A stretch of DNA of 64,000 nucleotides from Guadua angustifolia (lineage: Eukaryota > Streptophyta > Magnoliopsida > Poales > Poaceae). The notes below the pieces were generated by a model. It was given only the letters and a program-made list of their open reading frames with translations. It ran no database searches and was not told the origin of the DNA. The stretch spans positions 56,523,326 through 56,587,325 of the forward strand of contig CM070501.1 of NCBI GenBank assembly GCA_036346375.1, written 5' to 3'. Positions 1 through 11,394 of the stretch are shown here, one piece after another. Each line of letters opens with the position of its first letter. Position 1 is the first letter of the stretch. The position numbers and the translations under genes were made by a program.

Positions 1-526
1 TTGAAAATTTAAATAAGATGAACACCCTATTATGGACATTATTGCACACATGGAGAATACAATCCCTAAAATCATTAAATAAATTTTATATGTCTCTGGA
101 ACCATAATAAACTCAAGTATGCTAAAATAATTAAATTTTGAATTCATTTTAAATAAAGCGTGACCGTATAAATTCAGTTAAGCCCTAAAAATCGCAAAGT
201 TAATTTCATAGATCTCATAATAATAAGAAAAGCGCGTTGGACAATCTAACACATGAAAAAAATCTATTCGCCACTAAATATGGCATTTATGTAATTTCAG
301 GAAGCAAACTAAATCGGATTGCGGATCAGTCGACGAGTGAAGACGCGTATTTTGATCAAAATCCAGGCAAGTAACCCATGACCATCTTATTTTGATATTA
401 AGATTTTATTTGGAATATATGTGGTATCATTCTTGCATGGTAAAATACTGTTTTAAATAAAATCTAAATCAGTGATGTGTTAAGTTGGGCAATGTCAGTT
501 GCATAATGAAGAATGTTAAGCTATTG

Positions 527-741
527 GTGGAGTAACTTCTATGTCGAGAGCGATTATCTTTAAACGGTAGGTTAACGAGAATGTCAACCAGCGTGGGTTG
601 TCTGACTCTGATCTCGAGATAGAAGTATGCAAAGTCATTGGAGTAACTCCTATGTCAAGACAGTATACTGTTAACCAGCGTAGGTTAACAGAATGTCAAC
701 CAGCGTAGGTTGTCTGACTCTGGTCTTGAAAATAGAAGTAT
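527..741. repeat. Two tandem units, each an imperfect hairpin
   Basis: Two units of about 100 bp follow each other (about 527-628 and 638-741). Each opens with a form of ACTTCTATGTCGAGA and closes with a near reverse complement (TCTCGAGATAGAAGTA or CTTGAAAATAGAAGTA), so each can fold on itself. Each also contains the phrase AACCAGCGTAGGTT, once in the first unit and twice in the second, and the phrase TTGTCTGACTCTG. They lie inside the probable LTR and are most likely part of its U3. Confidence 0.6.
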
Positions 742-1511
742 ATTGTTAATAAAACCCATTTTCTCAAAATAAAATTTGAAAACAATATTTTATTAATAAA
801 ACCCATTTTCGGTATCTGGCTTGAGGTATTGGTGTTGAGGAATGGAACTGGTAATGGTTCCGGATGATAAAACTCATAAATGCAACATAATTCCTACTAA
901 TACTTGCTGAGTGCATTTTTGTACTCACTCTTGCCTACTCCCTCTTTTCTTAGACTCTGATTGCTATGGATGCTCTGATAAAGAATGGCTAGATGATCCC
1001 TCGCAAGGGCAGGGTGACCAGGAGGCAGAGTTTGACTCGAGAGGGCGGGGTGGAATAGAGGCTTCCACTCTTTAGGGCACATGTTTAATTAGATGTCTTG
1101 AACTTTTCTTTGTAAATTATGTAATATGACAGTGAATGATCAGAAGGAAATCTGCGCGTTTGGAATGTAATAAAGTTCTGTAAAGTCTCTAATTAGTGTT
1201 CTCACGCAACACTCGAAATGGCGTGTTAACTAATAAATTGTCGGGCTTACTCGGCGAGCTATTAGTTAAGATGCTGATCGATCGATGTAATTAACTCGGG
1301 ATTAATGAACCACTTCGGTCATTATCTAGGGTTAATTATGCGGGTCGCCACACGTGGCATTAATCGCCTGGCGGCTAGGAGGACGGTACGGCCACGATCT
1401 GCGCCCCCTACGCCCATGTAGCGGTATGGCGAAAAGCAAGAAAACAGTCCACCCACGTCCGGGAACAGTGGCGCGCCGCTCCGTAATAAATGTTGTAACG
1501 CTGTAATCTCC

Positions 1512-1519
1512 TATAAATA
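1512..1519 (+). promoter_or_regulatory. TATA box of the probable LTR
   Basis: TATAAATA preceded by a CTCC context and followed about 30 bp later by CCACCCC/leader-like sequence. It would drive plus-strand transcription of the former element. Confidence 0.35.
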
Positions 1520-1883
1520 CCCCATCGCACGTAGAGTTTAGGGTTCCACCCCTGGTCCCGGACACCCTTAGGAAAACAGAGAGGAAGAACACTCACTTGT
1601 AAGAGGTAGAGAGAGAGAGAGGAAGAGCGAAGGGTGGCTTAGAGCCCCTGAGCAAGCACCTGTAACCCATCTTTGTAAGTTAGTGCAATCAATGGACGTA
1701 GGGTTGTTTTCTCCCCGCGAGAGGCCCGAATCAGACAAAAAAGACCCCCTGTTGGCTGTGTTGTCTTGATCCGTAGCTCGGCAGGCCCTCGGACGCTATA
1801 CCCTCCGTGAGAAAGGGGTCTTAAGTTGATCCCTCATTCAACAAGTAAGCTCGGCGGGGGACTGGTTCCCGAATCGTCGACAC

Positions 1884-2867
1884 AAATATTATAGAAAAAA
1901 AAATTAAAATTTATTTATTCTTAGAATGAGATGGATGTGCTGAACACGAGTGAGAGATAGGGTAATTAACGAGTGAGGAAGAGAGGCAATGGAGATTGAG
2001 AGAGACGGATGAGCGAGGGAGAAATTGAGAGAGGCGGGTGAGAGAGAGAGAGAGCTGACTCATCTCTCTCAGGTATCGGTGGCGGAGTGACGTTCATGCT
2101 ATTGGCTACGTTTGTAACGCTCACGCTCTGTGGGTCGGTGATTTTCATACTGAGCTTCTTCCTCATGCCCTGGGTCATCGGGTCCGATACGGCCCGTACT
2201 ACAGTGTCGTGTCGTGCCGGGCCGCCCATCGTGCCTAGTTCTCAGGCCCGGTACGGCCTGTGCTACAGTGTCGTGTCAGTTCGGTACGGTCCACTTCGTG
2301 TCGGGCAAGACTTCAAACCGTGCCATGCCCACCATGCCTCAGGTCGGTCAAAAAAAACCCGGTCCGAATGCCCACCTCTAGCCTCCTCTAAAATCTAAAT
2401 TACCTAGCTTGTTCTTGCTGGCCCAGCTTACTGTGTTCCTCACCGGAGTAGCGCGTACTCCCGGAAGTTCCAAGTGTTTAACCAATCCCATGAGGACAAG
2501 GGTGACTTGTCTATTATAGAAGGGTGACTGAACTTTCTTAATCAACTATAAGTCACTTTTATTGAATCACTTAGAATCAGGTAGGTACACACACAGCACA
2601 AAGCTAATCCAACAATATTCAGGAAAATCGTCCAATGCGTGATATCTATGTACGCCTCCCCTCCAAACGCTTGCGTATCTAGCAACTTGTGAAGCATGTA
2701 GTGGAACAGTGAAGGCACCAATCGCATCCAGTGCGCAGTGATCAACACCACACCTACACCTCTAGATTTGGAAATAAATTCTACGAGTTCTTCTCAACGT
2801 TAGACCTTGTTTAGGACCATTTTGAATCACGGCACGTAGCAATACTAAAAGGACTCGACTCGACCAC
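1884..2867. other. Repeat-like intergenic DNA with a hAT-like fragment
   Basis: No gene is visible. A GA-rich patch (2041-2056) is followed at about 2185-2390 by a GC-rich stretch in which GGTACGGCC...CTACAGTGTCGTGTC occurs twice (about 2188-2216 and 2251-2278). The stretch ends in a run resembling the ends of grass hAT MITEs (reverse complement begins GAGGTGGGCATTCGG, about 2362-2388). No matching second end or target duplication was found. The rest shows nothing I recognise. Confidence 0.3.
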
Positions 2868-2965
2868 AGATTGACAACCAACCGAGTACAACTTTACCAG
2901 CTCGATCGGCTCCCCTCACCGCTTGCGTCACCTGGGCCGCTGCCCCATGCATGGTGTTATATAAA
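2868..2965 (+). promoter_or_regulatory. Proximal promoter of UGT copy 1
   Basis: A TATA box, TATATAAA, sits at 2958-2965, about 135 bp before the chosen ATG. Upstream at 2911-2947 is a GC-rich block that recurs with one mismatch before UGT copy 2 (11348-11384). It holds CTCACCGCTTGCGTCACC, whose reverse complement contains the TGACG core bound by TGA-type bZIP factors. A second shared block (GACAACCAA context) is at about 2870-2892. The conservation is seen directly; the factor assignment is inference. Confidence 0.6.
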
Positions 2966-3099
2966 GACAAGCCACAGGTGCTTAATTTCTCATCTCCACA
3001 TCACTCAACACTGCTACAAGCCACACTAGCTACCTTCCTACCCACCTTGTCGTACGAACGTAGCCAAGGGCTCTAGCGGCTTGGTTGCGGCGTCGCACA

Positions 3100-4545
3100 A
3101 TGCCGGCCATGGAGGAGAAGGCGCCGGAGCCGCACTTTCTGGTTGCCACGTTCGCCTCGCAGGGCCACATCAACCCGGCGCGCCACCTCGCGCTGCGCCT
3201 TCTGCGCTCCACGGGGGCGCGCGTCACAGTCTCCACCGCGGTGTCCGCGTACCGCAAGATGTTCCCCGACGCGGCGGACGAGCGCGAGCACCGCGACGGC
3301 GCTGGGGTGTGCTACCTGACCTACTCCGACGGCTACGACGACGGGTTCGACAGGGCCGCGATCGACCCCACGCACTACATGAGCCAGTCCAAGCTCGTGG
3401 GGTCGCGCACGCTGGGCGCCGTCCTCGCGCGCCTCCGCGCCGCCGGCCGCCCCGTCACCCACGTGCTGTACACGTTTTTCCTCCCCTGGGTCTTCGACGT
3501 CGCCCGAGACCACGGCGTGCCCTGCGCGCTCTACTGGATCCAGCCGGTCGCCGTGCTCGCTGCTTACTTCCACTTCTTCCGCGGCACAGACGGCGTCGAC
3601 AGGGACATCGCGGCAGCCGAGGGCGACCCATGGGCAGCCGTCCTCATCCCGGGCCTCCCGCCGCTCCGCGTGCGCGACCTGCCCTCGTTCCTCACCATCA
3701 CCTCGGACGAAGATCCCTACGCCTATATGCTCACCGCGTTCCGCGACCTCATCGACGTGCTCGGACGCGAGGACAGGCCCCTCGTGCTCGCCAACACGTT
3801 CGACGCCATGGAGCCCGACGCGGTGGCGTCGCTGCGGCAGCATGGCCTCGACGTCGTCCCCGTCGGTCCCGTGCTGTCCTTCCTGGACGCCGCGCCCGCC
3901 ATGAACGGCTTGGCTCCGCCGTTGCCGTCCAGCAACGACCTGTTCAAGCAGGACGGCAAGGGCTACCTCGAGTGGCTCGACGCGCGGCCGGCGGGATCGG
4001 TGGTGTACATCTCCTTCGGAAGCCTGTCGTTGATGAGCAAGCGGCAGATCACCGAGGTCGCGCACGGTATGGCGGAGAGCGGTCGGCCATTCCTGTGGGT
4101 GCTGAGGGAGGACAACCGCGGCGAGCACGATGGCAACGTGTGCAGCGAAGGCGGTGGGCATGGCATGGTGGTGGAGTGGTGCGACCAGGCGAAGGTGCTG
4201 TCGCACCCGGCCGTGGGGTGCTTCGTGACGCACTGCGGATGGAACTCGACGCTGGAGAGCGTGGCGTGCGGCGTGCCGGTCGTCGGCGTGCCGCAGTGGA
4301 TGGACCAGGGCACCAACGCGTGGCTCGTGGAGCACCTCGGCACCGGCATCAGGGCTGCGGTGAGCCACAAGGATGGCGTCCTGGAGGCCGACGAGTTGCG
4401 GAGGTGCCTTGACTTCGCCAAGTCCGAGATGGTGCGCGCCAAGGCCGCGCTGTGGAGGGAGAAGGCGCGAGCAGCGGTGGCCGAGGGCGGCTCGTCGGAG
4501 AGGAACCTCAGGGCGTTCGTCGAGCAGGTCACCGGCGGCTACTAG
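3100..4545 (+). CDS. UDP-glycosyltransferase, UGT75/group L type, copy 1
   Basis: This is a single-exon family 1 glycosyltransferase of 481 residues, a normal length for the family. Such enzymes transfer glucose from UDP-glucose to small acceptors in the cytosol; UGT75 members act on auxins, abscisic acid, phenolics or apocarotenoids, and the acceptor here cannot be told. The N-terminal acceptor domain has the catalytic-His motif GHINP with His23. The position usually held by the activating Asp is Thr125 in LYT, as I recall for UGT75 proteins. IPGLPPLRVRDLPSFL is typical of this group. The C-terminal PSPG box spans residues 360-403, starts WCDQ, has HCGWNS (His378) and ends DQ (Gln403, linked to UDP-glucose use). 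I start at ATG 3100 because copy 2 begins at the matching ATG; a TTG-led extension to 3085 has no support, and ATG 3109 (Met4) is possible. Confidence 0.93.
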   Translation: MPAMEEKAPEPHFLVATFASQGHINPARHLALRLLRSTGARVTVSTAVSAYRKMFPDAADEREHRDGAGVCYLTYSDGYDDGFDRAAIDPTHYMSQSKLVGSRTLGAVLARLRAAGRPVTHVLYTFFLPWVFDVARDHGVPCALYWIQPVAVLAAYFHFFRGTDGVDRDIAAAEGDPWAAVLIPGLPPLRVRDLPSFLTITSDEDPYAYMLTAFRDLIDVLGREDRPLVLANTFDAMEPDAVASLRQHGLDVVPVGPVLSFLDAAPAMNGLAPPLPSSNDLFKQDGKGYLEWLDARPAGSVVYISFGSLSLMSKRQITEVAHGMAESGRPFLWVLREDNRGEHDGNVCSEGGGHGMVVEWCDQAKVLSHPAVGCFVTHCGWNSTLESVACGVPVVGVPQWMDQGTNAWLVEHLGTGIRAAVSHKDGVLEADELRRCLDFAKSEMVRAKAALWREKARAAVAEGGSSERNLRAFVEQVTGGY

Positions 4546-4846
4546 CTATTGTTGCATGCAGTGGTAAACGTGGAAAATACGATAGAAATAATCTTGTAAT
4601 AGGAAAATTTTAGTTTGGAAAGTTTGATTAAGAGTCTATTTAGGATTATGAGTCCAATTAGGATAAGGAAGTAGAATTCTATTCTGTTTGTGTGGGTTGA
4701 AGTTTTGGATATAAATATCGGGATAAGCCTCAGTTGTAAAAGTGAACAGAGCAAGAAGAAATAAAAGAGAAAATTGTCCTAAAATTTTTAGCGTTCTGTT
4801 CCAACAAAATAATCCGATACATGTGAGGGTTGACCCAATCTATCGA
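4546..4846. other. 3' flank of UGT copy 1 with LTR-like stretch
   Basis: AT-rich DNA holding the copy 1 3' UTR. From about 4595 to 4806 the sequence reads like a short LTR: it can be framed as TGTAATAGG...TTCCAACA, with a TATAAATA box near 4710 and a purine-rich stretch before the end. No 5-bp target duplication is visible, so this is only a resemblance. Confidence 0.2.
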
Positions 4847-5135
4847 TCTATTATATTATTAAAGGAGAAGCAAAGAAGTCACCTCGTTCACTCTCAAGAC
4901 TATAAATTCCCATATTAATCGGAGGAAAAAAAAATCTATACCGTTGATCGTGGTGGGTCCAGATTATAACGGTTTAGATTAATAGAAAGAGTTTGTGTCA
5001 TGTGCAATACAAGAGTTTTTGTCACATATAATACAAAAATAAATAAAGATAATTAATAATTTGATTTCTACACGATTAAAAGAAAGAGTCCATGTACAAT
5101 AAAAAAATTTCGAACAAAAAATAAAAGATAACTAA
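4847..5135 (+). repeat. AT-rich repeat with Helitron-like 5' end (plus copy)
   Basis: It begins TCTATTATATTATTAAAGG directly after an A, as expected for a Helitron inserted between A and T. It continues with phrases (GTTGATCGTG, GGGTCCAGATTATAACGG, GATTAAAAGAAAGAGT) that recur in reverse orientation at 7505-8098. No 3' hairpin with a terminal CTRR was found, so the class is tentative; long inverted terminal repeats of one 3.25-kb element are the alternative. Confidence 0.45.
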
Positions 5136-7504
5136 GTATTAAGCATAATAAGTTGCTAGGTTTCTTAGAAACATAACAACTCTTCATCTTGCATAGATCA
5201 TATAGTTATATATCCCTATTCTTTCTCTACCATTAATTCTTTTTTCCAAAATATATGTAGCTCCACTTATCTATGGCTCCTCCCTCACTACGTATACTTG
5301 TACAAGGACTTGAAGAAACACACTAAAGGTTCTTGTTGGCTGTTGCTAAATTCCGTGTCCTCTTTCTCGACCCGCCCCACCACGTATTGCATTGCAGCTG
5401 CATTAATTGATAGCACAATATCATACCTCCAGAAACTATCTACCGTACTTTTTGCATGTCCATCCATCTCTCCATTGTCATCGGCGAAGTGCCTTACTTA
5501 TCCTCAAGTCCACCCTTAACCAATTTCATATGTCTTGCGGCACATTCCTAGTTTACCCAGTGTGCATCAACTTATGCTCCTCTTAACTAACAATGCCATA
5601 TTTGCATAGAGATAGATGAACCGGTGTCAAACGTGCATTCATGCGTGACTGTCTACATCATATTTGCATGTGGAACTGGGACACTATGCTTATAATTAAT
5701 ACTGTCAATGCAATCTCATGCTGCGTTGCCGTTAGTGACTTCTTACATCAAATCTTCCACTATCTCTCTTCAGCATAATCTTCCACAATACTTGGTTTAG
5801 GTCACATCGATCAAACCAGTAGAAAACAACATAGTAGTTATGTTTGTTAGCCATATCTAATTTTATCCTCTGCATTCACATAGTGAAATATTCCTTGATG
5901 GTTTTATTCTCTTGTGATCTGACAAAGCAAGGTTTTTTTAGCTATTAGATGATATGATAGCTTCTCTCGTTCCTAGATACTATGTACGTATATTAACATC
6001 TCTGAGTAATATGTGCTGTACATATATCAAAATATGTAGCGTCTATTTATTGCCCAATAATCCTCACCATTATAATTTGAATTAACTGCAATCAACGGTG
6101 TGTATCTTTCTAAAGACTCACAACTCATGGGTTGAAATCCTAGACAGTTAAAATAGAAAATCCACATAAATAACCCGCCCAACCTATGGGTGGAGGAATC
6201 GAACTCTAGCCATCAGGCAAAGATCTTGTTCCAAATTGGAAATTGCGTATGCATAATTTGTGCATTCTACCTCGCAAAAGTTTTTAGATGATCTAGTGGT
6301 CTAAGCATTTGTCACAATTTCTATTTTTATTACTCTTAACATACAATAAATGTGAACTTGAAATTAAATACACAGGTGGAGTAAGTCATGAAGTACACTT
6401 ACAATTTTTTGGAGTTTTTTGCGAGAACGTTTAGTTAAATTACACCATAATTACATGAAAAAGCTTTATTGCATAGAATACTTTCCTCATTGTGTGTTGT
6501 TGCTTCAAAATGTTATCAAGTTGTATCTTCAATATAAATATTCACCAAATATGTGAAAGATTGGACCATGCATGATTTACCAACTTAAGCATGACATTAT
6601 AATACATATGTGTTTGTTGCAAGATATACACTAACTTAGTACGTACGTTGAATTGAAATATTTTTTTTTCTACTTAATTAAAACAACAATAAAGCACAAC
6701 AATGTAAGCAGGGGAACAAAATAATGTAAAAGGTGGAGATTCAGAGTGGGGACAACTTACTTGCTTAATTATTAGTAACTCTGATACATTTATACCAATT
6801 TGATTAGTTACCAGGCACCTCAGTACTCTCTCCAAGTCTCCCATCAGTCCAGCCACTGCGTATGCTCACGTACTCAATTAGTCTCCCATGCTGATTACCT
6901 TTGGTGTTATAATTAGCTTCTACTTAGATTGGCTAGATCAAAGGTTGGGAAGTGCGAACATCCTTTTTTAAGTTGATTAGGTTGTGTTGTAGGACAAAGA
7001 AAACACCGAGCCAGAGCATCCATATTGCGCCATCATTGCCCGTCAGGCCGTCAGTCCTTGTCACAACTTGCTACCCCTCGACATGTCACATGTCCTTGTC
7101 CCAAACTCGCCGTTCCTCACACAAGGTGCTTGAAACCAAATGCCTCGCGAGAGCACGTGATCACCGCATGATGGATCAGAGCAAAATCTGTGATTAATCG
7201 AGAACATCATCAGATCAAGATCGTTGTTGAGCCCATCCTCATCGCTACTTATCTATTCTTTGGGGTTGCCTTAGGAGCAGCAATGCCGTGGCTGCAGCCT
7301 TAGGAGCAGCGCCGAGTGGGTAGAGTCCGTCCTTAAGCTGCGCTTCCATTGGAACAAAGCAAGGAAATAGTGTCCCTCGCAAGAGGCAGGGGGCAAGAAA
7401 ACCAGAAGGTGCTGTGTCCGGCCGAGCGAGCTTGGATCGCTGCCTCCTAGTAGACTTCTTTAATTTTTCTTGTGTCTGTTGCCCAAAAATAGAAATAAGA
7501 TTTC
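5136..7504. other. Intergenic DNA between inverted repeat copies
   Basis: No gene is supported; short open frames here lack homology I recognise. The segment is AT-rich to about 6950 and then mixed. The phrase CCTTAGGAGCAGC occurs twice near 7269 and 7299. Near 6190-6300 a tRNA-promoter-like B-box phrase (GAGTTCGATTC on the minus strand) hints at a SINE remnant, but it has no convincing A box or tail. Confidence 0.3.
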
Positions 7505-8098
7505 TTTTTTTTATTAGACATGCTCTTAATATGATTGAGTTGTATTTATTTTTTATCCCAAGTTTGTGTATTGTTGATTGTACATGACATGGACTCTTTC
7601 TTTTAATCGTATAGAAATTAAATTGCTATTTTTATTTTTATTCCAAATTACAGTTTTTTAGGTCGTTGGAATTTGTATATAAATCTAACTACTAATTTTC
7701 ATTTAATTCTATTCCAAATTTGAGTTTTATTTTGATGTTCATAGGAAAATCAGATTGCTAATTATCTTTTATTTTTTATTCCAAAATTTTGTTTTTTTAT
7801 TGTACTTTACTCTTTCTTTTAATCATGTAAAAATCAAATTCTAATTTTATTTTATTTTTATCCTGAACTTCATTTATTTCTGTATTGTATATGACACAAA
7901 CTCTTTCTTTTAATCTAAATCGTTATAATCTGAACCCACACGATCAACAATGTAGAATCTCTTTCTTTTAATCTAGACCATTATAATTTGGACCCACACG
8001 ATCAACAGCATATATCTTTTTTCTTCGATTAATGTGAAAATTTTTGTCTCGAGAGCGAATGTGTGGCTTTTTTGCCTCTGCTTTAATATTATAATAGA
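7505..8098 (-). repeat. AT-rich repeat with Helitron-like 5' end (minus copy)
   Basis: Read on the minus strand from 8098 it starts TCTATTATAATATTAAAGC after an A and matches the plus copy at 4847 for most of that copy's length. Inside, the phrase CTCTTTCTTTTAATC recurs (near 7587, 7809, 7900 and 7962), so this copy also carries a degenerate internal tandem array. The two copies point toward each other. Confidence 0.45.
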
Positions 8099-8304
8099 TA
8101 GTTCACTATGAGTCCAACTGGACCGAAAAAGACAGATACGTACCGGCCCATGGCGATCATGTAACAATTGTTATGAAACGAGGCATCTGATTACTACAAA
8201 CTTCGATTTGAGCACGCGTCTATTTTGATATTTTGATGCTTGATGAAGTAGTAGTATTTAAAGTGGCTTCCAGCCTTCCAGAGGCTCAGGATTCCACTTG
8301 TTAA

Positions 8305-8560
8305 GACTATCTTCAGCAATTTTCCTTTTATTTCTTTCTCTTTCCTCATTCCCTTCCCTATATTCATTCCCTTCATTCCTATCATCTCCAGCAGCATCCC
8401 CTCGAAGGGTTTTGTATAGGGATTAGAAAGAGAATCCTTTTTTGAAGAGATTCTCACTCCAAAACCCTTCCGCAGGGAACCGTGAAGGGAATTCGTTAGA
8501 GTACTTGGGATCTGTCTGCGAAAGGATTTAGAGACTGAAGGGATGCCGCTGGAGATAGTC
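8305..8560. mobile_element. MITE-like element, GACTATCTTCAGC ends
   Basis: The ends form an imperfect inverted repeat: GACTATCTTCAGC at 8305-8317 against GACTATCTCCAGC on the minus strand (8548-8560). The interior repeats the motif ATCTCCAGCAGCATCCC (about 8383-8400) close to the form at the right end. It is about 256 bp and non-coding. I found no clear target-site duplication, so the superfamily is open. Confidence 0.45.
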
Positions 8561-11137
8561 AAGTACTTCGTACTCCATTGTCTCCGTATCTTCCTCTATC
8601 TCGCATCCATGCTTCAACCGTGATATTAAGAAACATCACCAAAAAAATCAGATAAGATAGATGCGGCAGACTAATAGCTATTAAAAAAATCCGGAATAAT
8701 GCTAAGCAAATCATTTTTATTCTCCATAAGCCTGTATACTTGAGCTTAATTACTGCCCAGAATTAAGCTGCCGTTGACCTATACATGGTAGGACCTGGCC
8801 ATAATGTGGCCGGCCACCTGCGGAGCCAACGGAGATCGATCGATCATATATGCTGGCTGCATGCCTTCGTGCTCGCCTGCGGCCAAAATGTCGAGGTTAA
8901 CTATTAATACCTTAAAAAAAACTAGTGATTAATCGATGCAAATCCAGTCTTATCAGTTAGTACCATGCATGTCCATGCATCTGATCAATACGCTCAATCG
9001 CCCTCGCCCGGTGACTCTTCTAGGACCAAAAAGGCAGCCAAACCCTCGTCTATCCGGGCGATCGATCTGACTTCTGAACAGATGTATGGGCCAGATGATT
9101 TATGTTTCTCCATCTGAACTTCTGACGTGATCGATTCTCTCGTTCCAGTCCTGTAAGTTACAGCCATTTGGGCCGGTTGGCCTATGCAGTTTGCAATCTT
9201 TTTTATAGTCGCTAGGAAAAAGGGAAAATGTGCTAATGATTTTAAAAAGAGAAAAATATTCGACGCTTGAATTGATGAACCCTAATTTTTAAGACTTAGA
9301 TTCTACGGTAATCTCAGAGATATACTAATTTGAAAAAGAACAAATGAAACACCTAACCCTTAATAAGATATATAAATTTGAAAAAAAAAACAAATAGGTA
9401 ACACCACGTTTAATTGAGAGGTTAAGAGTGCAGATTTCCTCGATGGACCTACCTCTCAATCCTCTCTCACACACAAGGATCCATGTCTCAGAGTAACATT
9501 AATTAATTAAATATCAAATAAAATACCTTAAATTTAAATTTAGATTGTATAATATAATTTTTAATTTGATATTTCATAGAGTTATACTATAGTAAGTTAA
9601 ATCATATAATTGCACAGACCAATCCACTAGTTTTAGTAGGAGTATTATGGCTTTGCGCGACGATCTCTCAGCTGTGGTCGGTAGAGAAATACTATCGTTT
9701 TTTTGTGACGATCTCTCAGCTGTGGTAGGAAGAGAAATACTATCGTTTTTTCGTGACGATCTCTCAACTGTTAAGAGGGTGGATTTACGTAATCGAAGAC
9801 GTTAAGTTTTGGATTGACGGTTCCCAAATTGAGTTCGTCCGTTGCAAGCAGCTAAAGCAACGCAGCCCTTCGCAGGTGTGCTAGCTAGGAGCCTAGGACT
9901 CTAGCTCCCCAGCTCTCACGTTCGTCATGGCGGACGTCACGGCCGACCTGCCTGTCCAAATCAATCATTTGAGGCATATTTTGTACTACATCCTGGCTAT
10001 CACATCGATCGTGTCCAATCCAACGACGAATGCATGCAACCGGGATTGGGAATCCATCACCGTCAGGCAGCTTTGCTGCCTTGTTCTTGTTAGGCCGGCT
10101 TTCAAGCGAGCTAGCTAGCTATTCTGTTGCTTACGTAAATAATTTCGGAGGCGCTGGATTAGCTACCAGTCGATCGGCTTGCCTAGTACTGAAAACTGAG
10201 AGGTTGTGTGTGCGTCACCCTACAAGTAGACAACCCCATAAAACAAGTGGTTCTATCCACTCTAGGCATTATTTGCCTATTTTCTTTTAAAAAAATAGTC
10301 ACTATTCTATGGCTACGATTGCTTCAAGCTTCTGCACCCATCTTTACACTCCTCTTTCTCCCTCCCATCGATCGAATCGCCAGTTCGACACCATCCAACC
10401 CCCCCCCCCCCCTTCTCCCTTCTGGTGACCCTCCTTTCTCGCAGACACTAGCGACTAACAGCGGTTGCCGCCTCCACCACACTCCCACCTTTTAATCTAC
10501 GTTGCAATTGATGATGGTGTCACCGCCTCCGCCCACAATTCCCGTCGGTGCCATTGTCCCCATCCCCCATGCACCATCACCTCTCCTGCCACCTTCCATT
10601 TTAACCCCCCTACATTGTACCTCATGTCACCTACCGTTAGCAATTGGGCCTTGGCCAACCTAATTGTATGGGGAGGGGTTTGATGAATCCAAAACCCTAA
10701 GTAGGCAAAGTCAGCTGGGCCTTAGGCCCTGGGCCACTAGCTGTGCTAGCACTTGCTCTTAATGACTTTAATAGACAACATAGGTACCATGTATATAGGC
10801 TTTTTTGCCATGGCCTCAGGGCCAGGTCTGGGTGGTCCGAGGTCTGGCTCCACCCCTGACCCTAAGCAAAACACGGGCAATGACTAACAGCGAGAACATG
10901 CGATTTATTATAGATACGGAAAAATAAGTGACTTATACAAACACAGGAAAAATCAAGCAACTTATGTTCAACAAATCCCATGTTGTGTTAATTAGTATGT
11001 ACCTCTCCAAATACATGCAGATCTCTCTTTGGCAAGGGAAGAATGCAATCCACCCAGAACATAGAAATGAAACATTGCCTGCCCCTAGGCCAGGTTTCTC
11101 TTCATCCAGCGGAGCGGAGACGTTACAGGTGCGAGAT
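8561..11137. other. Intergenic DNA upstream of UGT copy 2
   Basis: No gene is supported. An open frame from ATG 9927 (MADVTADLPV...) sits after a promoter-like GC patch but runs only 63 codons with no recognised domain. The stretch also holds a 48-bp tandem repeat (listed separately) and a run of about 14 C at 10398-10411. Confidence 0.3.
9659..9772. repeat. 48-bp tandem repeat, about 2.4 copies
   Basis: The unit starting GACGATCTCTCAGCTGTGGT begins at 9659, 9707 and 9755 (third copy partial). The first two copies differ at only a few bases, so the expansion is fairly recent. Non-coding. Confidence 0.8.
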
Positions 11138-11394
11138 CGATGACAAATCGACAACCAAGTCGCATGAAAAAACAGCATTATTAAACACCCAGCGCGTGTG
11201 TATGTTGTGACCATGCAGCTCCAGCCGTTCGGAGCTGGACAATGAATACATATCCTTTTGGCATGCTGCGCCAAGCACCACACAAGCACGTGTGCTGTAG
11301 CCAACGCCAGCCCAAACCTTACCTGCTGACCACACAGACCTGTTTCTCCCCTCACCGCTTGCGTCACCTGGGCCTCTGCCCCCTTGTATATGAA
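11138..11394 (+). promoter_or_regulatory. Proximal promoter of UGT copy 2
   Basis: A TATA-like box, TATATGAA, is at 11387-11394, about 127 bp before the ATG. The GC-rich block at 11348-11384 matches the copy 1 promoter with one mismatch over more than 30 bp and holds the same TGACG-containing core. A second shared block with GACAACCAA is at about 11138-11160. The two blocks are about 40 bp apart in copy 1 and about 200 bp apart here, so one promoter gained or lost about 160 bp. Confidence 0.6.

Larger units (their letters stand above)
1..1883 (+). mobile_element. Probable solo or truncated long LTR, Ty3/gypsy type
   Basis: No gene is visible here. The right part reads like the U3-R-U5 of a long grass LTR. 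A TATA box (TATAAATA, 1512-1519) is followed by a GC-rich transcript-leader-like stretch with a GA run near 1605-1622, and the sequence ends with TCGTCGACA at 1883, a common LTR end in grass gypsy elements. The left end is not found and may lie outside the window. No primer binding site or gag-pol follows 1883, so this would be a solo or truncated LTR. A short direct repeat (TTAATAAAACCCATTTTC at 746-763 and 793-810) lies inside. The assignment is by resemblance only; alternatives are another repeat class or several fused fragments. Confidence 0.4.

Noticed and set aside
3073..4368. Long open frames on both strands over UGT copy 1 (for example the 431-codon minus-strand frame)
   Set aside because: They are shadows produced by high GC at third positions. 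They have His/Arg/Ala-rich, domain-free translations, whereas the forward frame shows a complete UGT.
6190..6310. Possible tRNA gene or SINE with a B-box-like GAGTTCGATTC (minus strand)
   Set aside because: No cloverleaf could be drawn, and no properly spaced A box or tail is present.
9927..10118. 63-codon frame starting MADVTADLPV
   Set aside because: No recognised domain, no supporting splice structure and no promoter evidence beyond a GC patch.
10398..10411. Poly-C run as a functional element
   Set aside because: A simple homopolymer with no neighbouring gene structure; likely mutational or an assembly-sensitive site.
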